Below, piece by piece: positions 17,230 to 25,948 of a stretch of 64,000 nt of DNA. The position numbers and the translations under genes are program-made. The notes under the pieces are model-generated. The model was not told where the DNA came from. It did not search any database and worked only from the letters and a program-made list of their open reading frames with translations. The first letter of the stretch is position 1; each line of letters starts with the position of its first letter. The DNA is taken from assembly GCA_000940995.1 (NCBI GenBank), contig CP005973.1, positions 186,001 through 250,000 of the forward strand, read 5' to 3'. This DNA is from Photobacterium gaetbulicola Gung47 (GTDB taxonomy: Bacteria > Pseudomonadota > Gammaproteobacteria > Enterobacterales > Vibrionaceae).

Positions 17230-19084
17230 TTTCTTGTCCCCTCACTGGCTACTGGGGCTATTGGTTGCCCCGGTTCTGCTTTGGCTGAAGTATCATCGGC
17301 AGCAGCAGGGCCTGATCGCACCGCACCTACAACAAGAACACTTTTATTCTCGAAACCGTTTCAGCTGCTGGGTTACCCTTGCCTGGGTGATGGCGATGGT
17401 CGCTATGGCCGGGCCTCACTGGCGTGAGCAGGATCGGCCCCACTCTGAACTTGAACGGGCACGGGTTGTTGTGATGGATATGTCGCAGGCCATGTATGGC
17501 CGGGATATCTCGCCAAGTCGCTTTCAGCAGGCATTCTACAAAATTACGGACCTGATCAGCCTGCTGGATGAAGGCTATACCGGTCTGGTGGCCTACTCGA
17601 ATGCGGGTTACACCATCAGTCCCCTGACCCATGACAACAATACCGTGCTGACCCAGATTGAATATTTGTCGCCTGATGTCATGCCGACCCCCGGCAAGAA
17701 TGCCGCTGCCGGGGTGGAAGAAGCAATGACGCTTCTGGCGCAAACCTCGTTCGGGACTGGCGATATTCTGCTGGTCACCTCGGGGATCAGTGAAGCGGAA
17801 AGAGCCGATATTGCCTTGCTGTTGTCAGATACACCTTATTCTTTGTCTACTTATGCCATAAGTACTCCGCAGGGGGCCGTCCTCGACGACAAGCATGGTC
17901 AGCCACGTCTTGGTCGTGGTGGCCAGCCCGTGGTGTCTCGCTTGGTGCCTGAGCGTTTGAGCGCCTTGTCTGCGCTAACTGGTGGTATTTCGGTAACTTA
18001 CCAGCATTCGCAGCAAGATATAGAGCAACTGTATGGATTCTTGACAAAAACACGCAGCCTCGAGGAGGTACGTGAGCTGTCGGAAGGGTTATCGAGCCAG
18101 TTTATCAACGATGGCTACTGGCTGCTGTGGCCGCTGGCTGGCATGCTGCTGTTTGCCTTTCGGCGCGGGGTGATCTGGTCGGTCGGTTTGCTGGTGTTGC
18201 TTCCGGCATCCCCGGTAGAGGCGGGCAGCCTGAGCCAGCTGTGGAACAATGCCGATCGGCAAGGTTACCAGCACTACCAGCATAGAAATTACCACCGGGC
18301 GGCGAGTACCTTTGTTGATCCTGCCTGGCAAGGCGTGGCCCTGTATGAATCTGGTGACTATCAAGGGGCGATTGACGCGTTTTCACAGGTGACTGACGGC
18401 AGCAGCAATTACAACCTCGCTAATGCATTGGCCAAGTCCGGTCGGCTGGAAGAGGCGCTCGTCAAATACCGCGAAGTGATAGAAAGCCATCCTGAACATC
18501 AAGGGGCCAAATTTAATATTGGCTTGGTGGAAGGGGCGCTGCAGGCGCTTGAAAACCAAGACCGCGATAATCAGGAGCAAAGCGGTGAGGCGGGGGATAA
18601 TGGTAATTCCGATGAGGAGGAGAGCGGTGACAGTGATGGTGATGAGGAACGTGATGATACAGGCTCTGATGACAATCGTGGTGGCGTGGACAACCTAGAG
18701 TCGGATCCCGACACTGAAAATGTCCCTGAACAGCAAGGTGAGAGTAGTACTGGTAACAGTGATTCACAGGGTAACCAGCCAGAAAACCCACAGTTTTCTC
18801 CTGATAGTGATGGTGATTTTTATCCGCCGCAGCAACAGCATGGTGAGTCTGGCGAGTATGACGCGGATGAATTTACTGCAGGGGCGGCTGACTTGGACTT
18901 TGGCACGCCTACCGAAGACGATATTGAAGCAATTCGCCATCAGTTGAGTGAACTCGGCGAAATCAATCCCGTGCTCAATCGGCTTAGTCTCATTCAAGAT
19001 GACCGCACCTTGCTGCTGAGAAACTTACTGCTGATGCAGGCTGAGCTGAAAGAGCCTTCTGAACAAACCGAGATCGAGTGGTAA
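17222..19084 (+). CDS. VWA and TPR membrane protein (BatB/BatC-like)
   Basis: 620 residues combining BatB and BatC parts. Two N-terminal membrane segments precede a VWA domain, a membrane helix near 300-330, TPR repeats at about 375-440 (NYNLANALAKSGRLEEALVK), and a long acidic Asp/Glu/Ser/Gly stretch at about 445-560. A short helical end follows. The VWA metal-site motif is degenerate: VVMDMSQAMYG has D-x-S-x-A in place of D-x-S-x-S, so metal binding may be weak or lost, unlike the neighbour at 16261. The acidic stretch is presumably disordered and periplasmic. GGAGG precedes the ATG; 8-bp overlap with the previous gene. Confidence 0.88.
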   Translation: MVNFLSPHWLLGLLVAPVLLWLKYHRQQQGLIAPHLQQEHFYSRNRFSCWVTLAWVMAMVAMAGPHWREQDRPHSELERARVVVMDMSQAMYGRDISPSRFQQAFYKITDLISLLDEGYTGLVAYSNAGYTISPLTHDNNTVLTQIEYLSPDVMPTPGKNAAAGVEEAMTLLAQTSFGTGDILLVTSGISEAERADIALLLSDTPYSLSTYAISTPQGAVLDDKHGQPRLGRGGQPVVSRLVPERLSALSALTGGISVTYQHSQQDIEQLYGFLTKTRSLEEVRELSEGLSSQFINDGYWLLWPLAGMLLFAFRRGVIWSVGLLVLLPASPVEAGSLSQLWNNADRQGYQHYQHRNYHRAASTFVDPAWQGVALYESGDYQGAIDAFSQVTDGSSNYNLANALAKSGRLEEALVKYREVIESHPEHQGAKFNIGLVEGALQALENQDRDNQEQSGEAGDNGNSDEEESGDSDGDEERDDTGSDDNRGGVDNLESDPDTENVPEQQGESSTGNSDSQGNQPENPQFSPDSDGDFYPPQQQHGESGEYDADEFTAGAADLDFGTPTEDDIEAIRHQLSELGEINPVLNRLSLIQDDRTLLLRNLLLMQAELKEPSEQTEIEW

Positions 19085-19090
19085 TCAAAA

Positions 19091-20317
19091 ATGATAAACA
19101 GAGTTCTAATCTTGTTGTGTGGCTTAGCGCTAGCTCCGTTTAGTGTAATGGCCGATAGTCTGGTGGATAACGGGCTTGATGATTTAATTGGTTTATCGGC
19201 TGAGTTGGTGCGCGATACGGTGTATCCGGAAACGGAAGTGACTTACATACTGAGGGTCGAGTCACGGGCCGATATCCACTTCACCCGCGTCAATCCGCCT
19301 CGGGCCGAAGGCGTCAATGTACGTCGAGGTAGTCAAGACCACGAGTATTATTTTTTAGGTAATGAAGAGTTTAGGATATCAACCTATCGATTTTTTGTTT
19401 CTTCCGAACACGTGGGTGCCATCATCCTCGAGGGGGCATCGTTGACCCATGTCGCAGTCAATGAAAACGGTACCCGTCGGCGGGTGAGGAACAAGGCCAA
19501 TTTGGTTAATCTCGAAAGCCGGGCTATCCCCGACAACTACCACGGGCTGTGGCTACCGTCAGACAGGGTCACATTGGAGCAGGAGTGGTCGACGCAAGCG
19601 TCAGCGATACAAGTCGGGGACTCAATCTCGCGGACTCTCAGCCTGTACATTCAGGGCAGAAATATTGACTCGTTTCCAGAGTTAACCGTGGATTACCCTG
19701 AGGGTATGAATGTCTATAGTGAGCAGCCGAAATTCGAAACTACCGATGGCGGTATGACGATGACACTTCGCCAGGTTATTGTGCCACGAGCTGAGGGGTT
19801 GTTCGATATACCGAGTTTGGCCATACCTTGGTTTGATACTGGCAACAATACAATCGCGGTGGCCAGTGTGAAGGGGTTGGCTCTGAACATACAGCCTAAT
19901 CAGGTACAGACGCTGGCGCTGGGGGAGCCGCAAACCGAAGGGAGGAGTGAAAAATACTGGCGCTATGCCACCGTGGTTGCCGTCCTACTCTGGTTGCTCA
20001 CCTTGCAGCGCCTCTATCGAGCTCGTAAGCAACTAAACGGGCTGGGAAGAGCGGCGGTAGGAAGTAGTAAACAGGACAAGTGTAACCTTCAAGTTGCGTT
20101 GGAGCAGCGTAACCACCAAGCCGTTGTTGGGGCTTGGGGAGTTGCTGAACCATATGTAAAAAAAGAATGTGGCCAATTAATGGATGCCTATTTTGCGGCA
20201 TTTTATAGTCGGTCAATAACAGACGGTGAGCCTGAGCGCATTGCAGTCCTCAACCATCTCAAGGCAATGAGGTTGGTTAAGACAAAAAGCGCAGACTTTG
20301 CCCCGATCGAGCCCTAG
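19091..20317 (+). CDS. BatD-like protein, last gene of MoxR/Bat operon
   Basis: 408 residues with an N-terminal signal peptide (VLILLCGLALAPFSVMADS), a large beta-rich periplasmic region with two similar halves (SAELVRDTVYPETEVTYILRV and WSTQASAIQVGDSISRTLSL), a membrane helix near 297-315 (YATVVAVLLWLLTLQRLY) and a cytoplasmic tail. This is the BatD (oxygen tolerance) layout. It follows the VWA-TPR gene after 6 bp. Bat proteins were linked to stress tolerance in Bacteroides and Leptospira relatives, but their true client is unknown. No good terminator follows. Confidence 0.87.
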   Translation: MINRVLILLCGLALAPFSVMADSLVDNGLDDLIGLSAELVRDTVYPETEVTYILRVESRADIHFTRVNPPRAEGVNVRRGSQDHEYYFLGNEEFRISTYRFFVSSEHVGAIILEGASLTHVAVNENGTRRRVRNKANLVNLESRAIPDNYHGLWLPSDRVTLEQEWSTQASAIQVGDSISRTLSLYIQGRNIDSFPELTVDYPEGMNVYSEQPKFETTDGGMTMTLRQVIVPRAEGLFDIPSLAIPWFDTGNNTIAVASVKGLALNIQPNQVQTLALGEPQTEGRSEKYWRYATVVAVLLWLLTLQRLYRARKQLNGLGRAAVGSSKQDKCNLQVALEQRNHQAVVGAWGVAEPYVKKECGQLMDAYFAAFYSRSITDGEPERIAVLNHLKAMRLVKTKSADFAPIEP

Positions 20318-20950
20318 TTAAAGGGGAATACCAAGTTCCGAGATGTAACTAGAAATATAAAATATCGTATAAGATTAAAAGCGGTAGGTGAAAGTTGCCG
20401 TTTTTTTGTTTTTATTCAGCTTAAGTTCAATATTCCGCGTGCAATGCAAACTGTTCTGTGAATAACGCAAACTAAATACAGCGCCATCTGTTTTTGCTAT
20501 AGGTAAATCTATGTAAATTAATTGTCCTTCAATCTCTGAATATCCATTTATTTTCGTTGAAATATGATGTTTTAATTTTCCCGTTTCGATTGTTTTCTGC
20601 CGATGAATTTCATTGCTTTGTTGTTGTTTTGGCTTTAACTTTCTGTATTTTAAGCTTTTGCTTTCGGTTGCTTGTCGAATTACCTTTGCGCTTTCGACCG
20701 GTTTCAATCTGGTTAATACAGCAAGCGAAGAAATTCATGAGAATATTTTATGATTTAAGGTTTATCGATTCGTATCTCAGGCATGGATAACCCACATGAT
20801 AAAGCCATGATATTGGTATATGTTATATATATTGATAAGCATATTTCTATCTTCTTATCACTGCTTAAATTAATATTATTTTAGATTAAAGCTAAACCAA
20901 AAAGGTGCTCTTGAGCGGTCTATAGTAGCTTTATGATTAAGGAGTCGACG
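20318..20950. other. AT-rich region without a supported gene
   Basis: 633 bp. Two overlapping open frames exist, 110 codons on the minus strand (20375-20707) and 77 codons on the plus strand (20557-20790). Neither has a ribosome binding site or similarity I recognise. The minus frame has an alternating beta-like C-terminus (GQLIYIDLPIAKTDGAVFSL) and could be a small or decayed gene. The base composition is clearly more AT-rich than the flanks, which may indicate acquired or degraded DNA. Confidence 0.45.
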
Positions 20951-21343
20951 ATGGGTGTAAATAATAAACTAATGGCTGTTGTTCTTGCTTTGTTGCTCGC
21001 GGGGTGTTCATCGACTATCGCGCTTGAAAAAGGCCAGACCTGGGAGCAGTTTGGCTATGATTTGGCGATGCGCGGAAGCAAAATGATTGAAACATCACGC
21101 CTTGAATCCGTGGATGTGGCTGCCTACAAAAAAGGCTATGTCGCTGGCTTAAAAGCATTCTGTGATCAGGATGGATATGATATCGGGCTCAGCGGGCTGT
21201 TCTATCAAGGTACCTGCGATGAGATAAACCCTAATTTTGCCGAACAGTACAATATTGGTTGGGTTGACTATGAAATCAACCAACAGAATTACGACTGGGA
21301 GCTGGGCACCTACGATCCATCCATTGAAAGTGATGAATTCTAG
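20951..21343 (+). CDS. DUF2799-type lipoprotein
   Basis: 130 residues. The signal peptide ends in the lipobox LLLAGC, so this is a membrane-anchored lipoprotein. The mature part has WEQFGYDLAMRG, YKKGYVAGLKAFCDQDGYDIG and a Cys-containing GTCDEINPNF, typical of the DUF2799 family of small vibrio/enterobacterial lipoproteins of unknown function. The ATG at 20951 is preceded by AAGGAG at the right distance; an ATG 18 bp upstream lacks one. It stands between the Bat operon and the glycan locus and has no evident link to either. Confidence 0.85.
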   Translation: MGVNNKLMAVVLALLLAGCSSTIALEKGQTWEQFGYDLAMRGSKMIETSRLESVDVAAYKKGYVAGLKAFCDQDGYDIGLSGLFYQGTCDEINPNFAEQYNIGWVDYEINQQNYDWELGTYDPSIESDEF

Positions 21344-21746
21344 CGCTCAAGCGAATAAACACTTCTTCAGCTAAGCCTGTTGGCTATCTGCCAGCAGGCT
21401 TTGCGCGTGCTGTACCTGTTCAGCATGCGCATCCTCAATCCTGTTATTCCACCACGTGCATATCCAGCCAACAACCTGATGACTAAATGGGCATTGGGTC
21501 TCATTTTTCAAAATAGATGATTGTCGAAATGATTCGACTAAACTAGTATCCATCCTATCTATTGGGGTTGCCAATGGCTGCGCAACTCTATTTGCATTTA
21601 GTGTTTTTGATTTTAATTTACTGATTTTAAATGATTTTAAATGATTTTGTGGTTTGGGGTGTTTTTCGAAACGATACGGCTGGATGGGCCGCCTTAGACC
21701 GTTATTCAGGGCTTCCAAATTAGTTTAAAGATTTTTCGGGAATGGT
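21344..21746. other. Upstream region of the first GH3 gene
   Basis: 403 bp without a supported gene. A weak hairpin (AGCCTGTTGG / CCAGCAGGCT, 21374-21400) may end the lipoprotein transcript. An inverted repeat GTCGAA-ATGA-TTCGAC lies at 21523-21538. At 21667-21676 CGAAACGATA resembles half of the LacI-type operator, 70 bp before the GH3 start; it is too degenerate to list as a site. Confidence 0.5.
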
Positions 21747-24134
21747 ATGAAAACAGTGTTAAAGCCGACGTTGCTCGCGCTGAGTATGACAATGGGTGGT
21801 TATGTGATGGCAAGTTCAACGATGTTTAGTGACATGATTAATGTTGAGCGTACGGAGTCTGCATCATCAGCACACTGGCAGGATGATAAAGAGAAGATGG
21901 ATGCTTTCATCGGTGGCTTGATTAACAAGATGACGTTGCAGGAAAAAGTGGGGCAGCTGGATCTGCAAAGTGGCTTTCGCAATGTCACTGGGCCATTTAT
22001 CAATGAATCCTACGAACAGCAGATTAAAGACGGGCAGGTTGGAGCCATCTTCAATGCTTATGGTGCCGACTTTGGTCGTCAGCTCCAGAAAATAGCGGTT
22101 GAGGAGACCCGCCTGGGTATTCCGTTGATTGTCGGTCACGATATCATCCACGGTCACAAGACCATCTTCCCACAATCGATTGGTGAAGCCGCAACCTGGG
22201 ACTTGGATGCGGTTAAACTCAGCGCCCGCGTTGCTGCAAAGGAAGCATCTGCTGATGGCATCATGTGGACATTCGCCCCGATGGCCGACTTGGTTCGTGA
22301 CCCTCGCTGGGGCCGCGTGTCTGAAGCGGCCGGTGAAGACCCATTCTTATCAACGGCCATGGCCGTTGCCCGTGTTGAGGGCTTTCAAGGCGATGACTTA
22401 AGCCAAGAAGACACCATTATGGCGACAGCCAAACACTTTGTTGGCTATGGCCTGTCTCAGGCTGGCCGTGATTACCATACAACGGATGTCTCGGAGCACG
22501 AGCTTTGGACGACACAGATGCCTCCGTTCAAAGCCATGGTGGATGCCGGTGTTGCCACTTTCATGACGTCATTCAATGATTTGAATGGTATTCCGGCCAC
22601 AGGTAGCAAACGCCTTCTGACCGATATCCTGCGTGACCAATGGGGATTCGAAGGTTTTGTGGTAACTGATTACACCGCCATCAATGAACTGGTTCCTCAC
22701 GGTTACGCCCGTGACGATAAGCATGCAGCAGAGATCGCTTTTAATGCTGGTGCTGATATGGATATGGTTGGTCAGCTGTATATCAATTACCTCGAAGAGC
22801 TTGTTGCCGAGGGAAAAGTGTCAGAAGAAAAAATTGATACTGCTGTTCGTCAGATCCTCGAGATGAAATGGCGCCTTGGCCTGTTCGAAGACCCATATCG
22901 CTACAATGACGAGTCACGTGCCGAGCGTGAAATCCTCAGTGTAGAAAATCAAAATGCAGCCCGCGATGTTGCCCGTAAGTCTTTCGTACTGCTTAAAAAT
23001 GACAACCAGACGCTACCGTTAAAAGACAATGAAATTAAGTCCATCGCCTTGATTGGTCCACTGGCGGACAGCAAGTTTGACATGATTGGTAACTGGGCTG
23101 CCGCGGGGGATCGTAAATCGCACCCTGTGACCGTGTTGGAAGGCTTCAAGCACCGTTTTGGTAAAAACATCAAGATCAACTATGCCAAAGGCGCAAGCTA
23201 CGAATACATCTCTTCACAAGATGATATCGATGCACTTCAGGGTATCGGTGTTCCACGTATTACAGCCGATGATTCGTCACTAGAAAAAGAGATGAAGCGT
23301 GCTATTGCTGCAGCGAAAAAATCTGACGTGATTGTCATGGTCATGGGTGAAGAGCAGCGCATGTCTGGTGAAGCATCAAGCCGTACTGAATTAACACTAC
23401 CGGGCAATCAGCAGCAGGTAATGGAAGAGTTGAAGAAGCTTGGTAAACCTATGGTGCTGGTGGTGATGAGTGGCCGTCCAAACGATTTGCGCTGGGCTGA
23501 TAAGAATGTCGACGCCATCCTTCATGCTTGGTACCCGGGCACCATGGGCGGTATCGCACTTGCTGATGTTATCTCTGGTGATTTTACGCCGTCAGGCAAA
23601 CTGCCGATGACCTTCCCGCGTTCAGTGGGTCAGGTGCCAATTTACTACAACGAGAAAAATACCGGCCGTCCTTACTTTGCGGATAACCCGAACCAGCGCC
23701 AGGAGCATTACAAATCTCGTTACGATGATTCACCAAATACACCACTGTACGCATTTGGCCATGGTCTAAGCTACACCCAGTTTGACTACGGTGATATTCG
23801 TCTAAGCAGCGAAGAGCTGACTGTGGATGGTGAACTGACTGTATCTGTCGATATTACCAACAGCGGTAAATACGCCGGCGAGGAAGTGGTTCAGCTATAT
23901 ACCCGTCAGCATGTCGGCTCGATTACCCGTCCGGTTAAAGAGCTAAAGGGTTTCCAGAAAGTGCATTTTGATAAGGGGGAGTCGAAAACGATTTCCTTCA
24001 CCCTGACACCTGCCGATCTCGCATTCTACCGCGCCGATATGAGCTGGGGGGTAGAAGCGGGCACGTTTGATGTCTTTGTCGGCACCGCCTCAGACAATGT
24101 GCAAAAAGCAAGTTTCGAACTGGTTGAAAAATAA
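21747..24134 (+). CDS. Exported GH3 beta-glucosidase (BglX-like)
   Basis: 795 residues, close to the length of periplasmic BglX. An N-terminal signal peptide (LLALSMTMGGYVMASS) sends it out of the cytoplasm. The GH3 (alpha/beta)8 domain covers about 55-380, with DPRWGRVSEAAGEDP, the AKHFVGYG motif (Lys229-His230) and the nucleophile Asp308 in FVVTDYTAINEL. The alpha/beta sandwich (about 420-640) carries VMGEEQRMSGEASSR, which supplies the acid/base region, and a fibronectin-like end domain follows. It removes non-reducing beta-linked glucose or similar sugar from oligosaccharides. It is followed 46 bp later by an exported sulfatase with a hairpin between, so the pair probably acts on one substrate. 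Confidence 0.92.
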   Translation: MKTVLKPTLLALSMTMGGYVMASSTMFSDMINVERTESASSAHWQDDKEKMDAFIGGLINKMTLQEKVGQLDLQSGFRNVTGPFINESYEQQIKDGQVGAIFNAYGADFGRQLQKIAVEETRLGIPLIVGHDIIHGHKTIFPQSIGEAATWDLDAVKLSARVAAKEASADGIMWTFAPMADLVRDPRWGRVSEAAGEDPFLSTAMAVARVEGFQGDDLSQEDTIMATAKHFVGYGLSQAGRDYHTTDVSEHELWTTQMPPFKAMVDAGVATFMTSFNDLNGIPATGSKRLLTDILRDQWGFEGFVVTDYTAINELVPHGYARDDKHAAEIAFNAGADMDMVGQLYINYLEELVAEGKVSEEKIDTAVRQILEMKWRLGLFEDPYRYNDESRAEREILSVENQNAARDVARKSFVLLKNDNQTLPLKDNEIKSIALIGPLADSKFDMIGNWAAAGDRKSHPVTVLEGFKHRFGKNIKINYAKGASYEYISSQDDIDALQGIGVPRITADDSSLEKEMKRAIAAAKKSDVIVMVMGEEQRMSGEASSRTELTLPGNQQQVMEELKKLGKPMVLVVMSGRPNDLRWADKNVDAILHAWYPGTMGGIALADVISGDFTPSGKLPMTFPRSVGQVPIYYNEKNTGRPYFADNPNQRQEHYKSRYDDSPNTPLYAFGHGLSYTQFDYGDIRLSSEELTVDGELTVSVDITNSGKYAGEEVVQLYTRQHVGSITRPVKELKGFQKVHFDKGESKTISFTLTPADLAFYRADMSWGVEAGTFDVFVGTASDNVQKASFELVEK

Positions 24135-24143
24135 TAAAATCTT

Positions 24144-24165
24144 AGCCCGTCATTGACGGGCTTTT
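24144..24165 (+). terminator. Hairpin between exported GH3 and exported sulfatase
   Basis: Stem AGCCCGTCA / TGACGGGCT around a single T, followed by a short TTT. It lies just before the sulfatase ribosome binding site AAGGA. Probably an attenuator or partial terminator that lowers sulfatase expression relative to GH3. Confidence 0.6.
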
Positions 24166-24180
24166 GCAAAGGAATCATTT

Positions 24181-25833
24181 ATGAAAAAAGCGCTGATTTC
24201 ATGCTTGGTCGCAGGGGTCTGTAGCCAGCCGTTAGCCAATGCGGCGGCTGCGGATGTGCAAGTAACAGAAGCAAGTCCAGAGCGGCCGAATATTCTGTTT
24301 ATCATGTCGGACGATCATGCCGTGCAGGCACTGAGTGCCTATGGCCATCCTATCTCCAAACTTGCCCCCACTCCGAATATTGATCGCATTGCTGCCAATG
24401 GGGCGCAGTTTCAGCGTTCCTATGTGACCAACTCCCTGTGCGGGCCGAGCCGCGCAGCGATGCTCACGGGTAAGTTTGGTCACGAAAATGGCTTCACTTA
24501 TAACGGTCAGATTTTCGATGGTACCCAGTTCAACTGGCCCAACGCACTGCAGGATGCGGGTTATACCACCGCCATGATCGGCAAGTGGCATATTAACCGC
24601 ATCCCGAATGGCTTTAACTTTGACCACTGGGAAATCCTCAATGATCAGGGTGAGTACTACAACCCGGATTTTATCACTGCTGACGGTGTGACCATGGAGA
24701 TGGGCTATACCACTGACTTGATCACCGATAAGACCCTTGAGTGGTTGGATGAAGGGCGGGATAAATCCAAACCTTTTGCCCTGCTGATGCACCACAAGGC
24801 ACCACACCGCAACTGGATGCCGGCTCCTCGTCATACCCAGCTGTTTGAGAACGTTGAGTTTCCGCTGCCAGATAACTTTTACGATAACTACGAAGGACGC
24901 AAAGCGGCAAGCCAGCAGTCGATGACCATTGCTAACCACACTCAGGACGGCCATGACATTAAAATGACGGTGGCCGAGGGAGAAGGCGAATGGCGTGAAG
25001 ATATCTGGCCGCACTTGCTTGCCAGGTTGACCGACGAGCAGCGTGCCGAGTGGGATAAAGCATACCAAGCCCGTAATGATCACATGAATGCCAATGAAGC
25101 CAACTGGACTGAAAAACAGATGGCGGAATGGAAGTATCAGCGCTACATGCAAGACTACCTAGCGACCATTGTTGCCGTGGATGAAAGTGTCGGAGAGGTG
25201 CTCGATTATCTGGAAGAGAATGGACTGAGCGAAAATACCTTGGTGGTGTATACCTCGGATCAGGGCTTCTTCCTTGGCGAACATGGTTTTTACGATAAGC
25301 GATTTATGTACGAGGAGTCATTCTCGACCCCGCTGGTTATGCAGCTACCTGGGGTGATCAAGCCTGGTACTGTCGTTGATGATCTAGTGCAGAATATCGA
25401 TTACGCGCCGACATTCATGCAGTTGGCCGGTCTGCAGGCTCCGGCAGAGGTGCATGGCAAGTCCCTGTTGCCTCTGTTGACTGACCAGGGGAACAGTGGT
25501 TGGCGTGATGCCCTGTACTATCACTACTATGAATTCCCCGGTTTCCATGATGTGGCCCGCCACTACGGGGTGTCGGATGGCCGCTTCAAGTTAATCCACT
25601 TCTACAACCCAGGTGATCAATGGGAGTTTTACGATCTGCAGGCTGACCCATCCGAAATGGTCAATGCCATCGACGACCCGCGTTACAAGGAAGAAGTCGG
25701 GCGCTTGCTCAATCGTCTTGCCCAGTTGCAGGACGAATATGGTGTCCCTCCACTGAAGGAATGGCGCGATGCCCCATTGGAGCGTCATCCGAACCCCTCA
25801 TTGAAAGAGTTGTTTCCCCATAGTTTCAAGTAG
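24181..25833 (+). CDS. Exported sulfatase, S1 family, Cys type
   Basis: 550 residues. A signal peptide (CLVAGVCSQPLANAAA) precedes an S1 (formylglycine) sulfatase. The metal-site start is NILFIMSDDHA. The active-site signature is NSLCGPSRAAMLTGKF, with Cys87 as the residue converted to formylglycine. The histidine region is LLMHHKAPHRNWMPAP, and the C-terminal subdomain holds YYHYYEFPGFHDVARHYGV. Those last features recall sulfatases acting on 6-sulfated hexosamine or hexose (S1_11-like), but this is a memory-based guess. The Cys-type site needs a maturase, which is encoded at 62223. It would hydrolyse sulfate esters in the periplasm or outside. Close paralogue of the 41614 protein. Confidence 0.92.
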   Translation: MKKALISCLVAGVCSQPLANAAAADVQVTEASPERPNILFIMSDDHAVQALSAYGHPISKLAPTPNIDRIAANGAQFQRSYVTNSLCGPSRAAMLTGKFGHENGFTYNGQIFDGTQFNWPNALQDAGYTTAMIGKWHINRIPNGFNFDHWEILNDQGEYYNPDFITADGVTMEMGYTTDLITDKTLEWLDEGRDKSKPFALLMHHKAPHRNWMPAPRHTQLFENVEFPLPDNFYDNYEGRKAASQQSMTIANHTQDGHDIKMTVAEGEGEWREDIWPHLLARLTDEQRAEWDKAYQARNDHMNANEANWTEKQMAEWKYQRYMQDYLATIVAVDESVGEVLDYLEENGLSENTLVVYTSDQGFFLGEHGFYDKRFMYEESFSTPLVMQLPGVIKPGTVVDDLVQNIDYAPTFMQLAGLQAPAEVHGKSLLPLLTDQGNSGWRDALYYHYYEFPGFHDVARHYGVSDGRFKLIHFYNPGDQWEFYDLQADPSEMVNAIDDPRYKEEVGRLLNRLAQLQDEYGVPPLKEWRDAPLERHPNPSLKELFPHSFK

Positions 25834-25948
25834 TTGATACAGCCGGTAGCCGAGAGGGTGCCGGCTAGCTGTTTAGTGTATTCTTACGCGCCGGTTGCTT
25901 GTGGGCGCGATATTTATTTCCAAGCGTGATGAAAGAGGGAATGTGACA

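Noticed and set aside
20375..20707. 110-codon minus-strand frame after the Bat operon
   Set aside because: AT-rich, no ribosome binding site, overlapped by an opposite frame and no recognised similarity. Mentioned in the gap entry only.
21667..21676. CGAAACGATA as a seventh LacI-type operator
   Set aside because: Only one half matches the AAACGTTT palindrome; too weak without binding data.
21371..21718. 115-codon minus-strand frame upstream of the first GH3 gene
   Set aside because: Its end is made of a terminator-like hairpin and it crosses the GH3 control region; no family features.
24232..25152. 306-codon antisense frame in the exported sulfatase gene
   Set aside because: Lies fully inside a gene with all sulfatase motifs; product shows no domain.
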